In this document: positions 48,803 to 57,926 of the stretch, piece by piece
Numbering within the stretch: the stretch's first letter is position 1
How the letters are laid out: every line of letters starts with the position of its first letter
Assembly: GCF_010119235.1 (NCBI RefSeq)
Contig: NZ_JAAATZ010000001.1
Coordinates: 3,068,501-3,132,500, forward strand
Origin: Flavobacterium phycosphaerae
GTDB lineage: Bacteria > Bacteroidota > Bacteroidia > Flavobacteriales > Flavobacteriaceae
Reading direction: 5' to 3'
Length of the DNA stretch: 64,000 nt
The notes under the pieces: generated by a model
What the model was told of the DNA's origin: nothing
What the model saw: only the letters and a program-made list of their open reading frames with translations
The model's database searches: none
Translations under genes and position numbers: made by a program

Positions 48803-49567
48803 ATGGAATACTTTGTCAAACAAAACTCGGTAGTTAGAAAAATTTGGGGTAAAAGCGACACCGTGCTTTTCATCTTTGCCGGAGCGGCTGCCGAGTTTGC
48901 CCTTAACAAAGCGGTGGACTGGCTTTATTTTACTGGGAAATTGCCTTCCGATCCTTTAGGAAGGTTGTTTTCCACCGTAAGCTACGCGAGAAAAATAGTT
49001 TTCTCTTCTACAGAGGAAGCCAACCAAGCTATTGATATCATGCGCCAAATACATAGCACTGTAGAGCAAAATCGAGGTACAAGCATACCCGATTGGGCTT
49101 ACCGTGATGTACTGTTTATGCTGATTCATTATTCAATAGCATCCTACGAACTCTTAGAAAAAAGACTTAGCAATGATGAAAAAGAAGAAATTTACAATGT
49201 GTTTTATCGTGTTGGAATTAGAATGGGATTAACTGGATTACCGTCAAATTATTTAGAATGGCTGCTGGTAAGAGAAAATCACTTGAACGAAGACTTAAAA
49301 AGAAGTAAGTACACCGCTGATCTTTTCAAACAATATAAAAAGCATCTTGGCAACATTCGATTCAAAATGCTGATCGAAAGCCAAAAGTTGTTAGTCCCGA
49401 ATAGGGTAAAGCGACTACTGCATTTTAATGATTTCTATTGGCTTAAACCTATGATTTCTGTTTATAAAATGAGTAGGCTTATCAAGATGGATAAATCCAT
49501 TAAAAACCTCTTACTTCCTTATGACTATAAAACACAAATAAACGAATTAGACATTCGGGTAGGCTAA
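48803..49567 (+). CDS. MpaB/rubber oxygenase-like (DUF2236) protein
   Basis: A 254-residue protein resembling the oxygenase MpaB/DUF2236 family. The telling segments are RLFSTVSYARKIVFSS, MRQIHSTVEQNRG, PDWAYRDVLFMLIHYSIASYELL and LPSNYLEWLLVREN. The histidines in IHSTVE and IHYSI are candidates for haem or metal binding. Family members include a fungal protein in mycophenolic acid synthesis and latex-clearing proteins, but most bacterial members are uncharacterised. No signal peptide is seen. It lies 42 bp after creD and ends in a good terminator. Confidence 0.7.
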   Translation: MEYFVKQNSVVRKIWGKSDTVLFIFAGAAAEFALNKAVDWLYFTGKLPSDPLGRLFSTVSYARKIVFSSTEEANQAIDIMRQIHSTVEQNRGTSIPDWAYRDVLFMLIHYSIASYELLEKRLSNDEKEEIYNVFYRVGIRMGLTGLPSNYLEWLLVRENHLNEDLKRSKYTADLFKQYKKHLGNIRFKMLIESQKLLVPNRVKRLLHFNDFYWLKPMISVYKMSRLIKMDKSIKNLLLPYDYKTQINELDIRVG

Positions 49568-49570
49568 CCT

Positions 49571-49600
49571 AAAACCTGTTCTTTTGAGCAGGTTTTTTTT
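49571..49600 (+). terminator. Intrinsic terminator after the MpaB-like gene
   Basis: AAACCTG-T-TC and GA-G-CAGGTTT pair around a TTTT loop, followed by eight T. It abuts the end of the convergent menC gene. Confidence 0.85.
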
Positions 49601-50632
49601 ATAAACGGAAGGACCATTTTTTATTTTTATCATACCAAAGTTGTCCCTCAGAAACCACCAACGGACAATCAAAATTATTGGTATATAAACTTCCGGTTCC
49701 TAATCCTTGAGGCATCAAATTATGTTGCATAAATGTAAATTGAGCAATGGCATTCAAACCCACATTACTTTCCAAAGCCGAGGTAATCCACCAACCGATA
49801 TTATATTTTTCGGCTAGCGCAATCCATTCTAAAGTACCGCGAAAACCACCTATGAAACTTGGCTTCAAAATGATGTATTGTGGCTTCACTTTTTCTAACA
49901 ATTGTTGCTTCGCTTCCAACGTAAACACGCCAATCAGCTCCTCATCCAAAGCTATAGGAATTGGCGTACTTTTACATAAAACTGACATCATGTCAGTGTT
50001 GTTTTTTCGAATTGGTTGCTCTATGCTATGTAATTTAAAACCAGTCAATTGATTTATTTTAAATAAAGCTTCATTTGAATCAAAAGCTCCGTTAGCATCG
50101 ACTCGGATTTCGATGGTATTTTCATCAAAATTTTGACGAATAAACCGCAATAAATTCAATTCTTTATCAAAATCAATAGCGCCGATTTTGAGTTTTATAC
50201 AGCTAAATCCTTGGTCGATTTTGTCCTCAATTTGCTGTTTCATGAACGTCTCATCTCCCATCCAAACCAATCCGTTTATAGCGATAGATTGTTCTCCGGA
50301 AGTAAATTTTGAAGGAAATAAATCAAAGGGTGTGTCGCTTTTTAAAGACAAAAAAGCCATCTCTACGCCAAACTGAATTGAGGGAAATTCGAGCAATTCT
50401 TCCCAGAGTTTTTGCTCACCAAGATGGATATTTTTGCAAGTCCATTTTAGTTTTTCTTCGTAATCGATTCTGTCGTCAACAGAAAGTCCACGAAGAATAC
50501 CACATTCTCCTATTCCGGTTTTTCCGTTTTCTTCTAACAGAATAAACCAAGTTTCTTTGGTCGTAAGAACCCTCGTGAAGTACCTGAAGGTTGCTTGAAA
50601 TCGAGTATGTATTTGTGGTAAGTAGCTTTCAT
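49599..50632 (-). CDS. menC: o-Succinylbenzoate synthase (one frameshift in this sequence)
   Basis: Repaired length is 344 residues from the ATG at 50632. The frame breaks in the short G run after SGTSRG (about 50568-50570 on the plus strand). One extra G gives SGTSRGVLTTKETWFILLEENGKTGIGECG and continues without stops. The protein is an enolase-superfamily MenC, which dehydrates SHCHC to o-succinylbenzoate in menaquinone synthesis. Visible family residues are the KLKIG lysine motif, RVDANGAF (Asp), EQPI (Glu), ALDEEL (Asp-Glu) and ILKPSFIGG (Lys). It is the last gene of a menB-menA-hydrolase-menC unit. Confidence 0.85.
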
Positions 50633-50633
50633 T

Positions 50634-51311
50634 TTAAAGCACTATACTCTCTCCTATTTCCAAAAGCATTAGATCTTTTCCGGCATCAAAAAACTTCTTT
50701 TTGGCTTCGTCGTGGTTAATAACAATAAAACCGAAAGTATCGTAATGACATCCTAAAATTTTATCACACGCCACAAAATCAGCCGCCAAGATAGCATCTT
50801 CCACATCCATCGTAAAGTTATTTCCAATAGGAAACACGGCCAAATCGAGTTTGGTGCGTAACGGAATCAGTTTCATATCAAAAGTCAGTGCCGTATCGCC
50901 TGAAATGTAAATGTTTTTGTGCTCCCCTTCGATTACAAAACCGCCGGGATTACCGCCATAAGTACCATCGGGAAACGAACTCGAATGCACAGCCGCCACA
51001 TATTTCACTTTACCGAAATCAAAAGACCAACTACCGCCGTGATTCATAGGATGTGAGGTAAGACCTTTGTTTCCGTAATAAGTAGCGATTTCCCAATTGG
51101 AAACAACCACAGCATTAGTTTTTTTTGCGATGGTCTCAACATCTAAAGTGTGATCTTGGTGTGCGTGAGTAAGCAGTATGTAATCGGCTTTTAAAGCCAG
51201 TATATCAATGTGTGAAGCTTTTGGATTGGCAGAAATGAACGGGTCGACAAGAATGTGCTTTCCGCTGACTTCAATACCGATACACGAATGCCCGTAAAAT
51301 GTAATTTTCAT
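50634..51311 (-). CDS. UPF0173-type metal-dependent hydrolase (metallo-beta-lactamase fold)
   Basis: A 225-residue MBL-fold protein of the UPF0173 type. The zinc motif is THAHQDH (near 49-55), with further ligands in MNHGGSWSF, SGDTAL and the late GCHYDTFG. No signal peptide is present. It is embedded in the menaquinone unit, 18 bp after menA and 1 bp before the menC start. UPF0173 proteins have no settled function. MBL enzymes such as glyoxalase II hydrolyse thioesters, and the pathway needs a DHNA-CoA thioesterase between MenB and MenA, so that role is possible but unproven. Confidence 0.85.
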   Translation of the reverse strand: MKITFYGHSCIGIEVSGKHILVDPFISANPKASHIDILALKADYILLTHAHQDHTLDVETIAKKTNAVVVSNWEIATYYGNKGLTSHPMNHGGSWSFDFGKVKYVAAVHSSSFPDGTYGGNPGGFVIEGEHKNIYISGDTALTFDMKLIPLRTKLDLAVFPIGNNFTMDVEDAILAADFVACDKILGCHYDTFGFIVINHDEAKKKFFDAGKDLMLLEIGESIVL

Positions 51312-51329
51312 GAGTTAAAATTTAAACGA

Positions 51330-52280
51330 TTAAACGTAATTCACCACCAAATCAGATAAAAAGAAAATCAGGCACAAAGCCAAAAGCACTGACAACAGAA
51401 AAGTGCTGATGGCTAATTTTTTGAGCTCAGGATCTAAGAGTTTAGGATTTTGGTTTTTATACACGGTTATCAAATGGCCAACCAAAGGAAAATAAGCTAC
51501 TACAAAGATGTATTGGTCAAAATGAAAGTCATTTAAAAACGCAAAAATCAGCACCAATATCATAGCCGAAATCACTAAAAAGAAATGGTATTTCTTAGCC
51601 GCAGCACCGCCCATCTTGACAACTATTGTATTCTTTCCGGCTTTCCGGTCGCTTTCTTCATCACGCATGTTGTTTAAATTCAAAACACCGACACTCAAAA
51701 ACCCAATCGCAATTGACGGCAGAAACAACAGCCAGTTTAACTCTTTGGCAAACATAAAATAAGACCCGAAAGTACTCACCAAACCAAAGAACACAAACAC
51801 AAACAAATCGCCATACCCACGATACCCGTATGCACCTTTACCAACTGTATAGCGTATTGCCGAAGCAATAGCCATAATTCCGAGAATCAAAAAGACCACC
51901 GAATAATAAAAGTATTTAAAGTGAAAAGAAGTATAAATCAATGCTACAGCCGACAAAAAAGTCAGGAACGCCGTGATAATAACAGCTCGTTTCATAGCTG
52001 CCGGGGTAATCACCCCACTTTGTATAGCGCGTTTCGGCCCTACTCGGTCTTCGTTGTCTGTCCCTTTTACCCCATCGCCGTAATCATTGGCGAAATTGGA
52101 AAGGACTTGTAAGCCGATAGTGGTCAGTATCAACAAACCAAAGATTTTCCAACTAAACACTTGCGTTGGCGTCAGCACTTCGTCTGTTGGGCTCGAAAGG
52201 GCATAAAAACTCCCTACAATAATTCCGGATACCGAAAGCGGTAAGGTTCTCACTCGCGCGGCTTCAATCCAATGTTTCAT
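51330..52280 (-). CDS. menA: 1,4-Dihydroxy-2-naphthoate polyprenyltransferase
   Basis: A 316-residue polytopic enzyme of the UbiA superfamily that attaches the isoprenoid chain to DHNA in menaquinone synthesis. The MenA-type motif SNFANDYGDGVKGTDNEDRVGP (near 62-83) holds the first Asp-rich site, and the second is in NNMRDEESDRKAGKNT (near 200). About eight membrane helices are visible. The start MKHWIEAARVRTLPLSVSG is standard. It lies 28 bp after menB and 18 bp before the metallohydrolase gene. Confidence 0.95.
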   Translation of the reverse strand: MKHWIEAARVRTLPLSVSGIIVGSFYALSSPTDEVLTPTQVFSWKIFGLLILTTIGLQVLSNFANDYGDGVKGTDNEDRVGPKRAIQSGVITPAAMKRAVIITAFLTFLSAVALIYTSFHFKYFYYSVVFLILGIMAIASAIRYTVGKGAYGYRGYGDLFVFVFFGLVSTFGSYFMFAKELNWLLFLPSIAIGFLSVGVLNLNNMRDEESDRKAGKNTIVVKMGGAAAKKYHFFLVISAMILVLIFAFLNDFHFDQYIFVVAYFPLVGHLITVYKNQNPKLLDPELKKLAISTFLLSVLLALCLIFFLSDLVVNYV

Positions 52281-52308
52281 ATTTATTCAGCGTATTAGAA
52301 TTTGAGAC

Positions 52309-53147
52309 TTATGGCAACCATTTCTTTTCAAAGTTGGGTTTGCGTTTTTCCAGGAACGCATCTCTTCCCTCTTTGGCTTCTTCGGTCATATAGGCTAATC
52401 GCGTGGCTTCACCGGCAAAAACTTGTTGCCCCACCATACCGTCATCGGTTAAATTCATAGCAAATTTCAGCATTTTGATAGAGGTAGGTGATTTCGCCAA
52501 AATCTCCTGCGCCCATTGATAAGCCGTGTCTTCGAGTTCAGCATGCGGAATGACCGCATTTACCATACCCATTTCAAAGGCTTCCTGTGCGTTGTAATTT
52601 CGACCTAAAAAGAAAATTTCACGCGCTTTCTTTTGCCCCACCATTTTAGCCAAATAAGCCGAACCATATCCCCATCAAAACTAGTCACATCGGCATCGGT
52701 TTGTTTAAAAATGGCGTGTTCTTTACTGGCTAAAGTCAAATCGCAAACCACATGCAAACTATGTCCGCCGCCTACAGCCCATCCTGGTACTACCGCAATA
52801 ACCGCTTTTGGCATAAAACGAATCAAACGTTGCACATCCAGTATGTTTAATCGATGATAGCCATCGTCACCAACATACCCTTGTTGGCCACGGGCTTTTT
52901 GATCGCCTCCGCTGCAAAAGGAATAAATTCCGTCTTTAGAAGAAGGTCCTTCAGCAGAAAGCAATACTACGCCAATTGAAGTATCTTCTTGGGCATCGTG
53001 AAAAGCTTCCAGTAACTCAGCGGTGGTTTTCGGGCGGAAGGCATTGCGTACCTCCGGTCGGTTGAAGGCAATTCGGGCCACGCCATTGCATTTTTTATAG
53101 GTTATATCTTCAAATTCTCTGACGGTCTTCCAATCGATAGTGTTCAT
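52309..53147 (-). CDS. menB: 1,4-Dihydroxy-2-naphthoyl-CoA synthase (one frameshift in this sequence)
   Basis: Repaired length is 279 residues. The frame is lost at the four-base G run after TSFD (about 52672-52675). With five G the sequence reads [29 protein letters not shown], the standard MenB continuation. MenB is a crotonase-fold enzyme that closes the second ring of DHNA-CoA. The family marks are FCSGGDQKARG (oxyanion loop and bicarbonate-site region), GWAVGGGHSLHVVCDLTLAS, ADVTSFD and the C-terminal EKRKPNF. It is the first gene of the unit menB-menA-hydrolase-menC. Confidence 0.9.
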
Positions 53148-53275
53148 AGGAAAGAATTACTATTTATAGTTTCTTATAATTTAGTTAAAAAAATAGCGCA
53201 CAAAAGGAATTGCATTATTTTAGCGTAAAAATAAATCATTTTTCAACTAAAATTTCAAAACTTAGTGTAATACTT

Positions 53276-54424
53276 ATGAATAAAACAATATTCTGCCTTG
53301 CTTTTTCACTTTTAGGATTAACAGGGTTTTCCCAAGCTTATGAATTTCAAACGATTAAAGATATCGAAGCCAACCCGGTGATTTCGCAAGACCAAACCGG
53401 AACCTGCTGGAGCTTCTCTACAACTTCATTCCTTGAGGCCGAAATAATACGTACCACAGGCAAACGCATCGATCTTTCTGAAATGTACAATGTGCGAAAT
53501 ACTTATCTTGACAAAGCCGAAAATTATGTGTTGCGACAAGGAAAAGCGCAGTTTGGTGAGGGCGGATTGAGTCACGATGTGATCAACAGCGCTCGAAAAT
53601 ACGGTGTAGTTCCTGAGAGTAGTTTTATTGGAAAAACCGATCCTAATTCAAATTACAATCACGAAAAAATGGAAGCTGAATTAGAAGCCATAGTAAAAAA
53701 AGCAGTGGCCGAAACCCCAAAAAAATACCCAAATTGGAAAGCTGATTATGCACAGGTTTTAGATACCTACATGGGTAAATTCAATGAAAGTGATAAAATA
53801 GTTTCCTCACAACAAGCCATAGATAACAACAAAATCAATTACGAAGGAAAAATGCTCACTCCTAAACAATTTTTGGCCACAACCAAACTTAATTTAGAGG
53901 ACTATGTAACGGTGACATCTTTTACCAACGAGCCGTTTTATTCGAAGTTTATTTTAAGTATTCCTGATAATTTTGCCAACGGAAGTTTTTATAACTTACC
54001 TTTAGATGAATTTATGCAAACTATAGACAATGCACTAGATAAAGGATTCACTCTGGCTTTGGATACTGATGTAAGCGAGAAAACATTTTCAGGCGAAAAA
54101 GGCATCGCGGTGATTCCGAATGACGAAAACGATTCGAAAACCATCCTGACCCAAATCAAACCGGAAAAAAACATTACGCCCGAATACCGTCAGGCCGAAT
54201 TTGAAAATTACGATACTATGGACGACCACTTGATGCACATCGTTGGAAAAGTAGTCGATCAAAAAGGAAATCAATACTACAAAGTAAAAAACTCCTGGGG
54301 AACAAAATCAGGGAAAGATGGCTTTGTTTACATGAGCATTCCTTATGTTCGATTAAAGGCGATTTCAGTAATGGTGAACAAAAACGGTTTAACCAAAAAA
54401 ACAAAAACAAGCTTAGGATTATAG
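53276..54424 (+). CDS. Secreted C1 peptidase, bleomycin hydrolase-like
   Basis: A 382-residue papain-fold peptidase of the PepC/bleomycin hydrolase branch. It is started at the ATG at 53276 because this gives a signal peptide (MNKTIFCLAFSLLGLTGFSQ); the frame also extends to 53210 without signal character. The catalytic Cys44 is in QTGTCWSFS, the His (near 321) in DDHLMHIVG and the Asn (near 339) in KNSWG. Classical PepC enzymes are cytoplasmic hexamers; this one should be periplasmic or outer-membrane-associated. It is divergent from menB. Confidence 0.85.
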   Translation: MNKTIFCLAFSLLGLTGFSQAYEFQTIKDIEANPVISQDQTGTCWSFSTTSFLEAEIIRTTGKRIDLSEMYNVRNTYLDKAENYVLRQGKAQFGEGGLSHDVINSARKYGVVPESSFIGKTDPNSNYNHEKMEAELEAIVKKAVAETPKKYPNWKADYAQVLDTYMGKFNESDKIVSSQQAIDNNKINYEGKMLTPKQFLATTKLNLEDYVTVTSFTNEPFYSKFILSIPDNFANGSFYNLPLDEFMQTIDNALDKGFTLALDTDVSEKTFSGEKGIAVIPNDENDSKTILTQIKPEKNITPEYRQAEFENYDTMDDHLMHIVGKVVDQKGNQYYKVKNSWGTKSGKDGFVYMSIPYVRLKAISVMVNKNGLTKKTKTSLGL

Positions 54425-54451
54425 TCAAAGAACAAATAATCAGATTCAGTG

Positions 54452-54487
54452 AAACCTGCAGAAATGAAATTTTTGCAGGTTTTTTGT
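54452..54487 (+). terminator. Intrinsic terminator after the C1 peptidase gene
   Basis: AAACCTGCA-G-AAAT pairs with ATTT-T-TGCAGGTTT around a GAA loop, followed by a T run. Confidence 0.85.
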
Positions 54488-54523
54488 TTTAATTGGTATA
54501 TTTAGCCCTCTAAAACCCAACCA

Positions 54524-55766
54524 ATGAGAACGTTCACGCGTCAAGAAAAATTCAAAATCTTATTTAGTTTTCCTGTTATCATAGCGGCGTTAGGCTATTT
54601 TGTTGACATTTATGATTTGTTGCTTTTTGGCATAGTACGCATTCCGAGTCTGAATGACATGCACCTCGATGCGGATAAAGTGGGCACCATGATTATCAAC
54701 TATCAAATGGCCGGTTTGGTTTTGGGCGGCATCATTTGGGGATTTACGGTGATAAAAAAGGAAGACTATCCGTATTATTCGGTTCGATATTAGTGTACTC
54801 GTTGGCCAATATTGCTTGTGGGTTTTTACCGCAAATGAACTTTGGCGACAAAGCCATGCTTTATGCTTGGTTGCGATTCATAGCCGGAGTAGGTTTGGCC
54901 GGGGAACTCGGTGCCGGAATCACTTTGGTTTCAGAATCATTGCCCAAAGAATTACGAGCCATGGGAACTTCTATCGTGGCGGGTTTTGGGGTGCTTGGTG
55001 CTGTTGTAGCCCAATTTACGGTCGAATTAGCCGGAAGTTGGACCACCGCATATATCATAGGCGGAAGCTTAGGCTTAGTGCTTTTAGTGCTTCGCATCAG
55101 TGTGGCCGAAAGCGGGATTTTTAAAACCGTTAAAGAAAACACCGCCATCAAACGGGGGATTTCTTTTCGTTTTTTACCAACAAAGTACTTTTTGTTAAAT
55201 ACATGCGCTGCATTTTTATTGGCATTCCTATTTGGTACTGTATCGGAATTTTGGTTTTTATGGCCAATCAGTTTGCTCCCGAAATGGGCATAGCTTCCAT
55301 CAACCCGGGGAAAGCTATTATGTGGACCTACATTTCGACCTCAGTAAGTGATTTTTCTTGCGGCTATATTTCACACCTGCTGCGTTCGCGGAAGAAAACG
55401 ATTTTATACATGCTGCTGTTCACTTTTGTGGGTGTGGCTTTGCTTCTTTTTAGCGGTAATAAAAGCGAAAACATATATTACTTCTATTGTGGCTGGATTG
55501 GCCTTGGCTGTGGTTTTTGGGCCATGTTTGTTACGGTCGCTGCCGAACAATTTGGCACCAACCTGCGAAGTACTGCTACTACCAGTGTCCCCAATATGGT
55601 ACGAGGCTCAGTGCCTTTAATGCTAATTGCGTTTGACCATTTAAAACTAAACCATACGGTCATTTTTTCAGCAGCGGTTATCGGCTTGATTGCTTTTAGC
55701 ATGGGCATTTATGCAACGTTATCCATCAGCGAAACCCATAATCGTGAAATGGATTTTGTGGAGTAA
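54524..55766 (+). CDS. MFS transporter (two frameshifts in this sequence)
   Basis: Repaired length is 414 residues, with twelve predicted helices. The first break is a run of four G after GGIIWG (54737-54740); five G give IIWGIYGDKKGRLSVLFGS, the typical MFS loop 2-3 motif (G-x-x-x-D-x-x-G-R). The second is the T run near 55169-55174 after SFR; one more T gives FTNKVLFVKYMRCIFIGIPIWYCIG and keeps the frame to the end. The N-terminal D-I-Y-D-L segment in helix 1 is common in sugar-acid and aromatic-acid type MFS proteins. The substrate is unknown, and no adjacent enzyme identifies it. Confidence 0.8.
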
Positions 55767-55797
55767 TCTTAATTAGACCTTTTTAATTCTCAAAACG

Positions 55798-56694
55798 ATG
55801 AAACAAATTCTCATTTATTGCTATAAAATATTTCCTTTCAAGAAAGAATTCTGTTTTCTGTTACGAAAAATAGCCACTCCTAATAAAAAGATTTACCGAA
55901 AACTAAATTTTAACGGTGTATTTACAGTAACAGTAACCGAGGAAAAGAATTTCAAGATTCAAAATCACGAATACCTTTTTATTGAAAAATGCCTGTTTTG
56001 GAAAGGTCTTTATGGGGAATGGGAAAAAAATTCGTTAAAAGTATGGTCCGCCTTAGCTAAAGAATCAGAATATATTTTTGACGTTGGAGCCAATACAGGA
56101 GTTTATTCCCTATTAGCCAAATGCCTTAATCCAACTTCAACCATTTACGCCTTTGAACCCGTAGATAGAATATACCAAAAATTAAATCATAACATTCAAT
56201 TAAACGGTTACGACATACACACCTCTAATCATGCCGTTTCCAACACTAACGGAGAAGCTATTTTATACGATCATGACACCGCTCATACTACAACTGCCAG
56301 TTTAACGAATCCGGGAGATACTAGTAACACAAAGACAATTCCCCAAAAAGTAACTGTGACCACACTTGATTCATTTATAACACAAAATGAAATTCCCAAA
56401 ATTGATTTAATAAAAATTGATGTGGAAACTTTTGAAGTAGAAGTATTAGAAGGTCTTCAGGAGCATTTAAAACGATTCAGGCCCTCTATGTTGATTGAAA
56501 TCCTCAATGAAACTATCGCTGATGGTATCGCAAAACTGATTGGCGATATGGATTATGAATTCTACAGCATTAATGAAACAGACGGAATAACAAAAATGGA
56601 TAAAATTTGTAGAAATAACTCATTGAACTATTTGATTTGTACTCCTGAAGTTTCAAAACGAATTGGACTGAAAAGTTTGATTACTTCTAAATAA
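55798..56694 (+). CDS. FkbM family SAM-dependent methyltransferase
   Basis: A 298-residue methyltransferase. The SAM-binding motif I is FDVGANTGVYSLL (near 95), followed by IYAFEPVDRIYQKL and the late KIDLIKIDVETFEVEVLEGL, both typical of the FkbM family. Members usually O-methylate sugars or polyketide hydroxyls. The N-terminal 80 residues form a basic extension. It lies alone between the MFS gene and the repeat region before lipA, with no glycan cluster nearby, so the acceptor is unknown. Confidence 0.85.
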   Translation: MKQILIYCYKIFPFKKEFCFLLRKIATPNKKIYRKLNFNGVFTVTVTEEKNFKIQNHEYLFIEKCLFWKGLYGEWEKNSLKVWSALAKESEYIFDVGANTGVYSLLAKCLNPTSTIYAFEPVDRIYQKLNHNIQLNGYDIHTSNHAVSNTNGEAILYDHDTAHTTTASLTNPGDTSNTKTIPQKVTVTTLDSFITQNEIPKIDLIKIDVETFEVEVLEGLQEHLKRFRPSMLIEILNETIADGIAKLIGDMDYEFYSINETDGITKMDKICRNNSLNYLICTPEVSKRIGLKSLITSK

Positions 56695-56803
56695 AAACGA
56701 TACCGAAACAATGGGTGCCATCATCTTTTCTTCCCAAAAAAATCAAGAATCGTCAAACTACATTCTTTAACTCTCGCACCACAAGGCTACACTTTTTTTA
56801 TTC

Positions 56804-56924
56804 TTTGGCGCATTTTTTTTCATTTTAAAAATTTTGCCCATTTTTTTGGCGCATTTTTTTTGTTTTGAAATTTTTTGCCCATTTAGTTGGTACATTTATT
56901 TTTAAGGTAAAAAAAGTGCGCCAA
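56804..56924. repeat. 41 bp tandem repeats followed by an inverted copy
   Basis: Two units start with TTTGGCGCATTTTTTTT at 56804 and 56845, and a decayed third starts at 56886 (GTTGGTACATTT), all 41 bp apart. Each unit also holds GAAATTTTTTGCCC or a similar core. At 56909-56924 an inverted match, AAAAAAAGTGCGCCAA, can pair with either GGCGCA arm, giving a long hairpin. The region has no ORF. It lies in the 354 bp gap between the methyltransferase and lipA. Confidence 0.65.
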
Positions 56925-57013
56925 TCATTTTCAAGTAAAGGATATAAAGCTGCCGGAATAAAACCTATCAAAAAGCCAAAAAATCAAAACTTTCTTAACT
57001 TCATACTAACATT

Positions 57014-57029
57014 TACCTTTGTATCTTTG
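57014..57029 (+). promoter_or_regulatory. Overlapping -7 elements before lipA
   Basis: TACCTTTG (57014-57021) and TATCTTTG (57022-57029) lie back to back, 19-27 bp before the lipA start. Either could serve as the -7 box. No clear TTG box was found at the standard distance. Confidence 0.5.
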
Positions 57030-57048
57030 TAGCGCAAAATTATAAAGC

Positions 57049-57918
57049 ATGGAATCCGTTATTGATAACAATTTACCTGTTGGAAAACCAAAATGGCTAA
57101 AGGTAAAACTCCCTATTGGTCAAAAATATACTGAACTTCGCGGGCTGGTAGATAAATACAAGCTCAACACCATCTGCACCTCGGGCAGCTGCCCTAATAT
57201 GGGCGAATGCTGGGGAGAAGGTACCGCTACATTCATGATCTTAGGAAACATTTGTACCCGCTCTTGTGGTTTTTGCGGAGTTAAAACCGGTCGTCCGGAA
57301 ACGGTAGATTGGGATGAACCCGAAAAAGTGGCGCGTTCTATTAAGATTATGAAAATCAAGCACGCTGTGATTACCAGTGTGGATCGCGATGATTTAAAAG
57401 ATATGGGGTCCATCATTTGGTTTGAAACGGTACAAGCCATCCGCCGAATGAATCCTGAAACGACTTTAGAAACCCTTATCCCCGATTTTCAAGGTGTAGA
57501 AAGAATCATTGACCGTATAGTAGAAGCCAATCCGGAAGTAGTATCGCACAACGTGGAAACCGTACGTCGTTTGACGCGTGAAGTCCGCATACAAGCCAAA
57601 TACGACCGTAGTTTAGCGGTATTGAAATACTTAAAAGCTCAGGGCGTTCGCCGTACCAAGTCGGGCATCATGTTGGGTCTTGGCGAAACCGAAGAAGAGG
57701 TAATCCAAACCATGCGCGACCTTAGGGATAATGATGTTGACATCGTAACCATTGGACAATACTTACAACCCAGTAAAAAACACCTGCCTGTAAAAGAATT
57801 CATTACCCCGGAGCAATTTGAGAAATATGAAAAAATCGGGAAGGAAATGGGATTCCGCCATGTAGAGAGCGGCGCTTTGGTTCGTTCTTCCTACCATGCT
57901 GAAAAACATATTTTATAG
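57049..57918 (+). CDS. lipA: Lipoyl synthase
   Basis: A 289-residue radical-SAM enzyme that inserts two sulfurs into octanoyl groups to make lipoyl cofactors for pyruvate and 2-oxoglutarate dehydrogenases and the glycine cleavage system. The auxiliary Fe-S cluster ligands are in [12 protein letters not shown] (near 42-53), the radical-SAM CxxxCxxC in CTRSCGFC (near 68-75), and the C-terminal Ser ligand in RSSYHAEK. Length and start match the family. The next gene, a CDF transporter, starts 8 bp downstream. Confidence 0.97.
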   Translation: MESVIDNNLPVGKPKWLKVKLPIGQKYTELRGLVDKYKLNTICTSGSCPNMGECWGEGTATFMILGNICTRSCGFCGVKTGRPETVDWDEPEKVARSIKIMKIKHAVITSVDRDDLKDMGSIIWFETVQAIRRMNPETTLETLIPDFQGVERIIDRIVEANPEVVSHNVETVRRLTREVRIQAKYDRSLAVLKYLKAQGVRRTKSGIMLGLGETEEEVIQTMRDLRDNDVDIVTIGQYLQPSKKHLPVKEFITPEQFEKYEKIGKEMGFRHVESGALVRSSYHAEKHIL

Positions 57919-57926
57919 TGGCCTAA

